The position numbers and the translations under genes are program-made. Positions 10,820 to 18,032 of a stretch of DNA of 64,000 nucleotides are shown piece by piece. The notes below the pieces were generated by a model. It did not search any database, was not told the DNA's origin, and saw nothing but the letters and a program-made list of their open reading frames with translations. The stretch spans positions 558,001 through 622,000 of the forward strand of contig CAVXUW010000002.1 of assembly GCA_963765105.1 (NCBI GenBank), given 5' to 3'. Position 1 is the first letter of the stretch. Every line of letters starts with the position of its first letter. This DNA comes from CALMEC01 sp963765105 (GTDB taxonomy: Bacteria; Actinomycetota; Thermoleophilia; Miltoncostaeales; Miltoncostaeaceae).

Positions 10820-10921
10820 TTAGGTGGGGATCAGCTCAACCTCGACGATGTCCTCGGGATTGATGAGTGTTCCCTCGGTCCAGCAGAGGAAGAGCCTCAG
10901 CGAGAGGGAGTAGACCCGCAT
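10820..10921 (-). CDS. Possible 33-residue small protein
   Basis: This minus-strand frame begins ATG directly after a TGA and ends TAA. It reads MRVYSLSLRLFLCW, then TEGTLINPEDIVEVELIPT. The second half has a plausible acidic strand-like character, unlike the surrounding sequence. There is no clear ribosome binding site, so it could be a remnant of a longer gene instead of a functional small protein. Confidence 0.25.
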   Translation of the reverse strand: MRVYSLSLRLFLCWTEGTLINPEDIVEVELIPT

Positions 10922-11007
10922 TCACGGTAGCGCCGGGCGGACAGTGTCCGTGTGGCGTGGAAGAAGACACGTGGCCACGGAGGTGGGGGGACACTGAGAC
11001 ACTTCGT

Positions 11008-11029
11008 GACCACAGACCACGCTGTGGTC
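11008..11029. repeat. Inverted repeat, 8-bp arms
   Basis: GACCACAG and CTGTGGTC flank the 6-nt loop ACCACG. There is no T-tract, so it is not an obvious terminator. Confidence 0.5.
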
Positions 11030-11192
11030 TCTCCCAGAGAGCACAGCCGACGGCGTGAGTCGGCCAAAGGCACTGCCGAGAACTTCGGGGAGTGTGCTTC
11101 GGCTCTTTCGTGACGTGCGACCGGTCTCGCTGGACCCCGACTGCCTCCGCGGCCCGTGCATCCGAAACAGTTCCTTTGCCGTCGTGTCCGTG

Positions 11193-11582
11193 TCAACGGT
11201 GCCGAAGGTTGTCGACAGTGCATCCGAGATCGGTTGCTTCGAGGAGTTCTGGGTCGCCGGTGAGGAGTGGGACGTTGTAGGCCGCCGCAGTGGCGGCCGC
11301 AAAGCAGTCGGCGAGCGCAATTGCGTGGCGCGCTTTGATTCGGGCGGCTTCGATCACTCGCTGAGGGCTCGCAACATCCAGTGTCAGGTGTGCTCTGAGC
11401 ATCGCGAGCACGGTTTCGGCTTCATCTGCTCCGTGATCGCGACTCACGCGGCAATAAACCTCGGCGACATTGATCCAGCTCATCACCGGACGCTCGGACA
11501 CGAGCGCCTCGACCCGCGCGGCGGCCGGTTCGAGGCCATCCAACCAGGCGATCACCGCCCACGAGTCAAGGCATGCGATCAG
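11193..11582 (-). CDS. vapC: VapC-type PIN-domain toxin, probable CTG start
   Basis: PIN-domain ribonucleases cleave RNA with Mg2+ held by conserved acids. Read from CTG at 11582 the protein has 129 residues and shows all four: D6 in ACLDSWAVIAWLDG, E41 in NVAEVYC, D92 in ALADCFAAATA and D110 in LLTGDPEL. If translation started at the next standard codon (GTG, 11555) the first catalytic Asp would be lost. The CTG sits in a CTGA overlap with the stop of the antitoxin gene, mimicking the ATGA couplings elsewhere in the window. The family is clear; the start codon is inferred. Confidence 0.82.
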   Translation of the reverse strand: MIACLDSWAVIAWLDGLEPAAARVEALVSERPVMSWINVAEVYCRVSRDHGADEAETVLAMLRAHLTLDVASPQRVIEAARIKARHAIALADCFAAATAAAYNVPLLTGDPELLEATDLGCTVDNLRHR

Positions 11583-11794
11583 CGCGACTCGCGTCGCCGG
11601 TCGGCCTCCAACCGCTCGGTCATGCCGCTTCGTTTGTAGCGCCCCCGAAAGCCGGTGGGCTCGCGGACCGGAACAACCCGCACGGCACCGCCATCAGTAC
11701 CAAAGGTCACCTCAGCGCCCGGGACAATGCCCAACTCGTCACGTAGATCCTTAGGGATGACGACTTGCCCTTTTGCTCCAACCCGATGAGTCAT
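11579..11794 (-). CDS. vapB: AbrB/SpoVT-type antitoxin
   Basis: This 71-residue protein begins with a swapped-hairpin AbrB DNA-binding domain: MTHRVGAKGQVVIPKDLRDE, then LGIVPGAEVTFGTDGGAVRV. The basic C-terminal tail (RGRYKRSGMTERLEADRRR) would wrap the toxin. It precedes and overlaps vapC. An inverted repeat covers its start codon, consistent with autorepression. Confidence 0.85.
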   Translation of the reverse strand: MTHRVGAKGQVVIPKDLRDELGIVPGAEVTFGTDGGAVRVVPVREPTGFRGRYKRSGMTERLEADRRRESR

Positions 11795-11809
11795 ACCAGT
11801 CAGTATGAC
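11790..11809 (-). promoter_or_regulatory. Operator-like inverted repeat over the antitoxin start
   Basis: GTCATAC and GTATGAC form perfect 7-bp arms around a 6-nt spacer. The repeat overlaps the vapB ATG and a CATACT -10-like hexamer, as expected for an autoregulated toxin-antitoxin promoter. Confidence 0.6.
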
Positions 11810-11937
11810 CAGTGGGGGCCGCGAGCCAAAGTCTGCGACCGGGTTGATTCCTCGGTGGAATCATGACTGCCACGAATCCGAATCGGGCGAATCTCCTTCG
11901 CGTCGGATTTCCGCCACATTCGGGTGCGGGCGAGCGC

Positions 11938-11943
11938 TAGCGT
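11938..11943 (+). promoter_or_regulatory. TAGCGT -10-like hexamer for the EamA gene
   Basis: TAGCGT ends 9 nt before the ATG at 11953 and no Shine-Dalgarno is seen. Confidence 0.35.
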
Positions 11944-11952
11944 GGCTTGGAC

Positions 11953-12891
11953 ATGGCTACGACTGACCGCAACGCCACGGGACTCATCCGCACGTCGGAG
12001 GGCAGTAGCTCGCTGGCCTTTGCGCCGCTCGACTGGGCGCTGTTCACGTTCTGTGGGGTGGTGTGGGGCGCCTCGTTCTACTTCATCGCCGTCGGCGTCG
12101 ACCACTTTGCTCCCGCGGTGGTTGCCGCTCTGCGTCTTGCCTTTGGCGCCGGGGTGCTTGCGGTGGCGCCCGCCGCTCGCAAACCGGTCGAACGTGAGGA
12201 CCGGGGACGGTTCTGGTTCATCGCGGCCGTCTGGATGGCCATCCCGTTCTTGTTGTTCCCCATTGCCGAGCAGTGGGTGGCCTCCTCGGTCGCCGGGATG
12301 ATCAACGCCGGCGTGCCGATCTTCGCCGCGGCCATCGCGGCCGTGCTGCTGCGGCGCCTGCCCGGGCGACGACAGGCCGTTGGTCTCATCATCGGTTTGA
12401 TCGGGGTCATCGTCGTCACGTTGCCGTCTGCCGGGGAGGGGAGCTCCAGCGCTCTTGGTGTGGTGTTGCTCGTGATTGCGGTCGCGCTGTACGGCCTCGC
12501 CGTAAACCTCGCCGTTCCCCTGCAGCAGAAGTACGGTGGGCTGCCGGTCACACTTCGGCTGCAAGTCTCTGCTTTGGTGATGGTGGCGCCTCTGGCCGTT
12601 TGGGGACTTTTCGATTCCGACTGGGCGTGGAGTTCGTTCTGGGCGGTCACGGCGCTTGGCATCGCCGGCACCGGTCTGGCGCTGTTTGCCATGACCACCC
12701 TCGTCGGTCGCGTTGGTGCAACACGCGGCTCCACCACGACGTACACCTTCCCGATCGTCGCGATCATCCTTGGTGTTCTCTTCCGCGATGAGGAGCTACA
12801 CGCCGTCGCCATCGTGGGGACGTTGCTCGTGCTTGTTGGGGCCTACGTCGTCAGTCGGGCAGAACGCCCGGCGGCGCCTGCTGATGCCTGA
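11953..12891 (+). CDS. EamA/DMT-family transporter
   Basis: This 312-residue polytopic protein is built of two EamA repeats of five TM segments each. FCGVVWGASFYFIAVGVDHF opens repeat one, where LRLAFGAG and AGMINAGVPIFAA are visible. LGVVLLVIAVALYGLAVNLA opens repeat two, which ends in TTTYTFPIVAIILGVLFRDE and LLVLVGAYVVSR. Members export metabolites or amino acids; the substrate cannot be told. A TTG two codons upstream (11947) is an alternative start. Confidence 0.88.
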   Translation: MATTDRNATGLIRTSEGSSSLAFAPLDWALFTFCGVVWGASFYFIAVGVDHFAPAVVAALRLAFGAGVLAVAPAARKPVEREDRGRFWFIAAVWMAIPFLLFPIAEQWVASSVAGMINAGVPIFAAAIAAVLLRRLPGRRQAVGLIIGLIGVIVVTLPSAGEGSSSALGVVLLVIAVALYGLAVNLAVPLQQKYGGLPVTLRLQVSALVMVAPLAVWGLFDSDWAWSSFWAVTALGIAGTGLALFAMTTLVGRVGATRGSTTTYTFPIVAIILGVLFRDEELHAVAIVGTLLVLVGAYVVSRAERPAAPADA

Positions 12892-12924
12892 GCGCTTCTT
12901 AAGCACGCCGTAAGAGACAGGGGC

Positions 12925-12930
12925 TAGTCT
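12925..12930 (+). promoter_or_regulatory. Possible -10 (TAGTCT) of the radical SAM/glycosyltransferase operon
   Basis: TAGTCT lies 29 nt upstream of the first operon gene. The sequence GGAAAAGG just before the ATG provides a ribosome binding site, so this transcript would have a leader. No good -35 is seen. Confidence 0.3.
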
Positions 12931-12959
12931 CGGCTCGTCTCCCCTCGGAAAAGGTCTCT

Positions 12960-13505
12960 ATGCCAGGCATGTCACGCCTCCCCATCATCGAGCGCGACCA
13001 AGCGCCGCTCACGATCCGTCACCTCTACCCGGAGGGGGAGGAACCCTCGAACGTGACGAAAACGCTTGCCGGATCACCCGACACCCTCGCGGCGCTCGCC
13101 CCGTTTCTCGGGCAGGTGATGAACGCGTCAACGATCGACTACGCCACAAAGGAAATCGTCGTGCTGCGTGTCTCCGCGCTCAATCAGTGCGGCTATTGCG
13201 TGCCGACGCACGCGGTCGTGGCGCGCCGAGCTGGGCTCTCTGACGACGCGGTCGATCAGTGCGCCACATGTGACGGCCCGCTTGACGCTCTTGACCCGGC
13301 CCACCAGGTCCTGGCCCGGTACTGCGATCAGGTGGTGCGCGACGCCACCGCGGTCGACGACGACCTGCTGGCCCGAATGCGCGAGCACTACGAGGACCAT
13401 GAGATCGTGGAGCTGACTGCGCTGGCCGGTGCCATCACATTGCTCAACTACGTGGCCTCCGTGGCGCGGCTGCCGCTCGACGCAAAGACCCTCGCCGCAC
13501 GATGA
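12960..13505 (+). CDS. AhpD-like (carboxymuconolactone decarboxylase family) protein
   Basis: This 181-residue all-helical protein has the AhpD redox motif CxxCxxxH at C77-G-Y-C80-VPT-H84. AhpD-type proteins use these cysteines as alkylhydroperoxidases or thiol reductases. SD-like AAAAGG precedes the ATG; MSRLPI three codons in is an alternative start. Its stop overlaps the radical SAM gene by 4 bp (ATGA), so it is the first gene of a four-gene operon. Pairing of an AhpD-like protein with a radical SAM enzyme and TIGR04282-type transferase recalls the arsenosugar/rSAM-selenodomain loci, but key parts of those are missing here. Confidence 0.85.
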   Translation: MPGMSRLPIIERDQAPLTIRHLYPEGEEPSNVTKTLAGSPDTLAALAPFLGQVMNASTIDYATKEIVVLRVSALNQCGYCVPTHAVVARRAGLSDDAVDQCATCDGPLDALDPAHQVLARYCDQVVRDATAVDDDLLARMREHYEDHEIVELTALAGAITLLNYVASVARLPLDAKTLAAR

Positions 13506-14323
13506 CCGACGTCGTCGCCGCCATCGAATCGGGGCGTCTCGGTCCGCGTCTGTGGTTCTACTCGAACTACCACTGCAACCTGGCGTGCGGATACTGCCTC
13601 ACCGAGTCTGCGCCGGATGTTCCACGACGGGAGCTGGCCGCCGACACCATGCGCGCAATCGGCGCCGAGGCTAGCGACACCGGTTTTTCCTCCATCGGCA
13701 TCACTGGTGGGGAGCCGTTCCTTCGCAAGGACCTGCCGAGTGTCGCCGCGGACCTCTCTGGGGTACTTCCGGTGCTGGTGCTCACGAACGGCACGCTGTT
13801 CGACGGACCGCGTATCGACCGGCTCGACCCGATTGTGGGACGTGACGTCACGCTGCAGATCTCACTTGACTCACCACGTGCGGACGTGAACGACCCCATG
13901 CGTGGCCCCGGCAACTTCGACAAGGTCCTCGACGCAATCCCCCAACTGTTGGCACGAGGGATCGGTGTTCGCATCGCCACGACCGATTATGGCCAGGGTG
14001 ACGACGAGATCCAGGGCGTCGCTGCGTTGGTTGCCGAGCTCGGCATCTCCGCGGACGACCACGTCATTCGTCCGACCGCTGCGCGAGGGCGTGCGCGTGA
14101 CGAAGGCCTGGGCGAGCCCGCCGGTATCGACGCGCTCCCGGCGGAGGCCACAATCACCGTCGATGGGTTGTTCTGGAGTCCGTTTGCTCCGACCGTTCAC
14201 GGTGGCCGGCTTGATACCGACCTGCTCGTCTCCCGGCAAACCCAGCCGCTCGCCCCGGCGATGCGGTCGTTCTTGGGCCTCGTGTCTGGTGCCCCCTTGC
14301 CTGAGGCCGCGCGCTTCCGGTGA
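13502..14323 (+). CDS. Radical SAM enzyme without SPASM domain
   Basis: This 273-residue radical SAM protein has its 4Fe-4S cysteines at C25, C29 and C32 (SNYHCNLACGYCLTE). It also shows the SAM-binding GITGGEPFLRKDL, VLTNGTLF and LQISLDSP. The C-terminus after about residue 190 has no cysteine cluster, unlike SPASM proteins or ArsS. It overlaps the AhpD-like gene upstream (ATGA) and the glycosyltransferase downstream (GTGA). The substrate is unknown; the operon suggests modification of a glycan or small-molecule carrier. Confidence 0.88.
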   Translation: MTDVVAAIESGRLGPRLWFYSNYHCNLACGYCLTESAPDVPRRELAADTMRAIGAEASDTGFSSIGITGGEPFLRKDLPSVAADLSGVLPVLVLTNGTLFDGPRIDRLDPIVGRDVTLQISLDSPRADVNDPMRGPGNFDKVLDAIPQLLARGIGVRIATTDYGQGDDEIQGVAALVAELGISADDHVIRPTAARGRARDEGLGEPAGIDALPAEATITVDGLFWSPFAPTVHGGRLDTDLLVSRQTQPLAPAMRSFLGLVSGAPLPEAARFR

Positions 14324-16296
14324 GCATGATCTCCTGGCGCGCCGGTGGCGCGTCACGTCTCATCGCAATCACGGTCATCGGCGCTGCCCTCGTCGCAGTG
14401 CAGCTGCGACTCCGCGGCGACGGTGATCTGCGCACGCAGATCATCGGTCAGTGCGTCGCCGGTGCCCTGTTCGTCGTTGCTCTGCTCGTTGCCTGGCGTG
14501 GGCTCCGTATGGGGTCGCTCGGCGTGGTGGTCATCCTGGCCTTCGCGGGAGCATTTCGCGCGGCCGCGTTCATTCCCAGTGACACCACGCCCCCGCTGTC
14601 CACCGACATCCACCGCTACGCGTGGGATGGGCGGGTGCAGCTCGAGGGGATCAATCCCTACCGCTACTCGCCACTCGACCCTGCCCTCACGTCGCTGCGG
14701 GACGACACCATCTGGCCCGGCATCAATCGCAAGAGCTGGGAGACCATCTACCCGCCCGCTGCCCAAGCGGCGTTTGTTGTCAGTCAGGCCGCTTTCGGTG
14801 ATTCGTTGCGATCGTCCACCTGGCTGTTTCTCATTGCCGAGATCGCCGCGGTCGGCTTTCTGCTCATCGCGCTTCGGCGAATGCGGGCACCGCCTGAGCG
14901 GATCCTCGCCTATGCGTGGCACCCGCTGGTGGTGAGTGAGATCGCCGCAAATGGCCATATCGATGCTCTCGCGGTGGTGGGGATCGCAGCACTGCTTGCC
15001 GCCTGGGCGTCGGGGCGATATGGCCTGGCCGGCGTGGCGGCGGGTTTCGCCACGCTCGTCAAGCTCGGGCCACTCGTTCTCATCCCGGCTCTGGCGCGTC
15101 GCGGCGGTCGCCGGTTTGTGCTCGCTTCGGTCGGTCTGATCGTTGCCGCCTATGTTCCGTACGTGCTCACGGTGGGGTCGGATGTGTTCGGTTCGCTCGC
15201 ACGCTTCGAATCTCGAGAGCGGTTTAACGGAAGTATTGACACCGTTTTGCGTGAGTTCCTCAGCCCCGAGACGTCGCGAAACATCCTCGCGGCCGCCTTG
15301 GTGGTGGTGATCGCCGTCGTGGCCCTGCGACGCCACGACACCGTCAGCCAGGTCGCCCGGTCACTTCTCCTCGTGCTGGGTGGGTTGCTGATCGTTGTCG
15401 ACTACGTCCAACCGTGGCATGCGCTGTGGCTGACACCGCTGTTTGCCATCGTCGCGGCTCCGGGGTGGATGTGGCTGACGCTGGCGTTGCCTGTCGGCTA
15501 CGTCGCGGGCATCACCTACCCGCCGCCGGGGTGGGTTGCCGTCATCGAATACGTGCCGCTCGCGGTGTGGGTTGGTTGGCTCCTCGTGCGCCGGCGCCGT
15601 TCCGCGCTTGTGGCACCGCTGTCGTCGGACGCCCGGGTGACGGCGATCATCCCGGCCTTGGATGAACGGGCCGCACTCGTCGAACTCCTTCGCGACTGGC
15701 CCGCGGGCAGTGTTGACGAGATCATCGTGGTCGACGGAAACTCATCGGATGGCACGGTGGCGGTGGCCCGCGCCGCCGGAGCGCGCGTGGTGGTGGAAGC
15801 GCAGCGGGGCTACGGCCGGGCGTGCATGGCGGGTGCGGCGGCCACCGACTCCGACATCATCGTCTTCCTCGATGGTGACGGAAGCTGCGACCCGGCGGAC
15901 ATCGCCGCCGTCGTTGCGCCCATCCGTGCGGGAGTTGCCGGTCTGGCCCTGGGCAGTCGGCGGCGGCGCGAGGCCGGTGCGATGCATTGGCATCAACTGC
16001 TGGGTAACCGACTCGTGGCCATCGCGCTTCGCCTGGGATACGGTGCACGGGTGAGTGACATTCCGTGTCTGCGCGCTATCCGGCGCGACACCCTCCAGGA
16101 GATTGAGCTTACGGAGATGACCTACGGATGGCCAACCGAGATGATCGTCAACGCCGCCCGCCACCGTGTGCCGATGGTTGAGGTTCCCGTGACGTTTCGA
16201 CGGCGGCGTGGGGGCGAGTCGAAGGTTGCCGGCCGATTGGGGCCGTCGATGCGCGCCGGCGCCCGCATGATCACCGTGGCGCTGCGCGACGTATGA
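14320..16296 (+). CDS. GT-C membrane glycosyltransferase fused to a GT2 glycosyltransferase
   Basis: This is a 658-residue fusion. Residues 1 to about 430 are polytopic, roughly ten or more TM segments, with a GT-C type extracytoplasmic loop (TDIHRYAWDGRVQLEGINPY) like the GT87/polyprenol-phosphate-mannose users. From about residue 440 a cytosolic GT2 domain follows: VTAIIPALDERAA, EIIVVDGNSSDGT, the DxD motif in FLDGDGSCD near 516, and the late RRRRGGESKV motif of the polyprenyl-phosphate sugar synthase type. One chain could thus make a polyprenyl-linked sugar inside and use it outside; that is inference. GTG start in a GTGA overlap. Confidence 0.85.
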   Translation: MSMISWRAGGASRLIAITVIGAALVAVQLRLRGDGDLRTQIIGQCVAGALFVVALLVAWRGLRMGSLGVVVILAFAGAFRAAAFIPSDTTPPLSTDIHRYAWDGRVQLEGINPYRYSPLDPALTSLRDDTIWPGINRKSWETIYPPAAQAAFVVSQAAFGDSLRSSTWLFLIAEIAAVGFLLIALRRMRAPPERILAYAWHPLVVSEIAANGHIDALAVVGIAALLAAWASGRYGLAGVAAGFATLVKLGPLVLIPALARRGGRRFVLASVGLIVAAYVPYVLTVGSDVFGSLARFESRERFNGSIDTVLREFLSPETSRNILAAALVVVIAVVALRRHDTVSQVARSLLLVLGGLLIVVDYVQPWHALWLTPLFAIVAAPGWMWLTLALPVGYVAGITYPPPGWVAVIEYVPLAVWVGWLLVRRRRSALVAPLSSDARVTAIIPALDERAALVELLRDWPAGSVDEIIVVDGNSSDGTVAVARAAGARVVVEAQRGYGRACMAGAAATDSDIIVFLDGDGSCDPADIAAVVAPIRAGVAGLALGSRRRREAGAMHWHQLLGNRLVAIALRLGYGARVSDIPCLRAIRRDTLQEIELTEMTYGWPTEMIVNAARHRVPMVEVPVTFRRRRGGESKVAGRLGPSMRAGARMITVALRDV

Positions 16297-17492
16297 CGCC
16301 TCCGACGAACGTTCTCGTGGTCGCCAAGGCGAGTGGTCCCGGTCGTGCCAAGACGCGCCTGGTGCCGCCACTCACCCCGGAGCTCGCCGCGCAGTTGGCC
16401 GAGTCGATGCTTCGTGACACCCTTGACGGTTGTCACGCCGAAGCTGACACCGTCGGGGTCCTGTGCCCCAGCGAGGAGGATGCCCAACAGCTCACCGACC
16501 TGCTGGGTCCGGTGCCGATGACCATTCAGACCGGACGCGGTCTGCGTGAGGCGCTCAGCCAAACCATGGAACGTGGGTTGGCAAACGGTCCGCTCGCCAT
16601 TGTCTCCAGTGACATCCCGGGTATCCCCGCCGGTGCCGTGGCACGGGCGTTCGCGGCGCTCGACGATGCCGACGTTGTTTTGGGTCCCTCACTTGACGGG
16701 GGCTATTGGCTCATCGCCATGCGGGAGTACCACGACGCTCCCTTCCAGAACATCCCGTGGTCGTCACCCGCCTGTTTGGCGGTGACCGAACGACGCATCC
16801 GCGACGGCGGACTGCGCTGCGCACTGGTCGACAGTTGGCTCGACATCGACACGGCCGTTGACCTCTCACTCGCAATCTACGACCCGCCCGGTCCGGTTGC
16901 TTCGCACACCGCAGCCACCCTGAAACAGATCACCGCAACCATCGAGATTCCCCATCCGCCCCGGTACCGGCTGACCCAGAGTGAACTGATCGCACCGTCT
17001 CCGTGGCGTACCTTCATTCGGGACGACCTGGATGACGGCGCCGGAAGTGCGATCGACTACGGCTACCTCGCGGTGCCGCGTGCGGTGTTCGTCGTGGCCG
17101 TCACGCCGGAACGCGACGTGCTTTTGGTGCGTCAGTATCGCCACCCGGTGCGTGACTGGACGCTTGAGGTTCCCGCCGGCTCGGTGGACGACGGCGAGAC
17201 CCCGGCGGAGGCCGCGGCACGCGAGCTGGCCGAAGAGGTCGGCGGTCGCGGGGGCACGTGGACCCACCTCGGAACCTTCTTCTCGTCAAGCGCGCACCTG
17301 TCATTGCGGTCCGATGGCTTTCTCGTCACCGACGTCGAGGTGGGGGAGCCGGACGAGGCCGATGACGAAGGCCTGGTTGTCGTGCGTCAACCCTTCGACG
17401 AAGTCATCGCCCGTGCTAAGGCTGGCGGCTACACCGAAGGGCAGACCGCGTTGGTGCTGCTTCTTGCGGCGGCGAAGCTCGGAATGTCGTGA
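16293..17492 (+). CDS. TIGR04282-type nucleotidyl/glycosyltransferase fused to a Nudix hydrolase
   Basis: This is a 399-residue two-domain protein. The first 195 residues match the DUF2064/TIGR04282 GT-A-like family: VVAKASGPGRAKTRLVPPLT, SSDIPGIP, LGPSLDGGYWLIAM and WSS. After a linker, residues 230-395 form an ADP-ribose-pyrophosphatase-like Nudix domain: VLLVRQYRHPVRDWTLEVPA, then a Nudix box GX5E-X7-REL-X-EE at about 295-317. The combination is unusual. It might join nucleotide-sugar synthesis to clean-up of nucleotide by-products. ATGA overlap with the preceding gene; last gene of the operon. Confidence 0.85.
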   Translation: MTPPTNVLVVAKASGPGRAKTRLVPPLTPELAAQLAESMLRDTLDGCHAEADTVGVLCPSEEDAQQLTDLLGPVPMTIQTGRGLREALSQTMERGLANGPLAIVSSDIPGIPAGAVARAFAALDDADVVLGPSLDGGYWLIAMREYHDAPFQNIPWSSPACLAVTERRIRDGGLRCALVDSWLDIDTAVDLSLAIYDPPGPVASHTAATLKQITATIEIPHPPRYRLTQSELIAPSPWRTFIRDDLDDGAGSAIDYGYLAVPRAVFVVAVTPERDVLLVRQYRHPVRDWTLEVPAGSVDDGETPAEAAARELAEEVGGRGGTWTHLGTFFSSSAHLSLRSDGFLVTDVEVGEPDEADDEGLVVVRQPFDEVIARAKAGGYTEGQTALVLLLAAAKLGMS

Positions 17493-17522
17493 GCGTCGAA
17501 GTCGAGCCACTTCCCGTTGTGT

Positions 17523-18023
17523 CTAAACGCGAGGCTCTCGGCTGCCCGTCCTGCGATAGGTAGGAAGGAATCCGCGTAGCCGGTACACGAGGTTACCGAG
17601 CGGACCTCGCAGCCGGTCGTCGCGAATCACGTCAGCGATCCCCCAGTGAACCTGCGCTACGAGGTGGGAGTCGACTTGCTGAACGAACGACCGCAGGGCT
17701 GCGGCGAGTTCGGTTTCGGAAACGTCAAAGGTGACCCCATCCCACGTGGTGAGAGTAAGTGCACCGTCCACTTCGACAGCCGCGAACGACGGCTCTTCCT
17801 CCATGTTCATGGACGTGAACCAAAACGGAATTGCGAAGTTGTTCCCAACGAGCTGCACCGCGAGCTCGCACACGGGGAAGTACTCCTCAGCCCACGTCCG
17901 AGCACCTTTCGCGATCTGAATCTCGGCCTCGAAGTTGCACATGAGATCGCCGGCCGTGCGACTCTGGGCGATAGACATCACTCGAGGCACATCGATGCGT
18001 AGCGCAAACCCATCTTCCGTCAC
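17523..18023 (-). CDS. Hypothetical protein, 166 residues
   Basis: I do not recognise this family. The protein is soluble, acidic in its first two thirds and basic at the end (YRLRGFLPTYRRTGSREPRV). It contains strand-rich text such as FWFTSMNMEEEPSFAAVEVD and LTLTTWDGVTFDVSETELAAA, and a helix LRSFVQQVDSHLVAQ. This general look is shared by immunity-type and other small accessory proteins. It lies 9 bp downstream of the radical SAM/SPASM gene on the same strand and may be the end of that operon. Confidence 0.6.
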   Translation of the reverse strand: MTEDGFALRIDVPRVMSIAQSRTAGDLMCNFEAEIQIAKGARTWAEEYFPVCELAVQLVGNNFAIPFWFTSMNMEEEPSFAAVEVDGALTLTTWDGVTFDVSETELAAALRSFVQQVDSHLVAQVHWGIADVIRDDRLRGPLGNLVYRLRGFLPTYRRTGSREPRV

Positions 18024-18032
18024 TGGCCGACT

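Larger units (their letters stand above)
10493..11192. other. 700-bp gene-poor stretch between tRNA-Cys and vapC
   Basis: I see no well-supported gene here. The stretch holds a possible 33-codon minus-strand frame (10820-10921), a perfect 8-bp-arm hairpin (11008-11029) and the palindrome CGTGGCCACG (10970-10979). Short frames on both strands look like decayed coding sequence. Its position next to two tRNA genes and a toxin-antitoxin pair is what one would expect of a worn integration site, but no integrase or attachment repeat is visible. Confidence 0.5.

Noticed and set aside
11055..11639. 194-codon plus-strand frame across the vapBC region
   Set aside because: Antisense to the PIN toxin and AbrB antitoxin, both of which have complete motifs.
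13502..14323. Identification of the radical SAM gene as arsS
   Set aside because: It lacks the Cys-rich C-terminal domain and there is no arsM nearby, so only partial resemblance of the locus is claimed.
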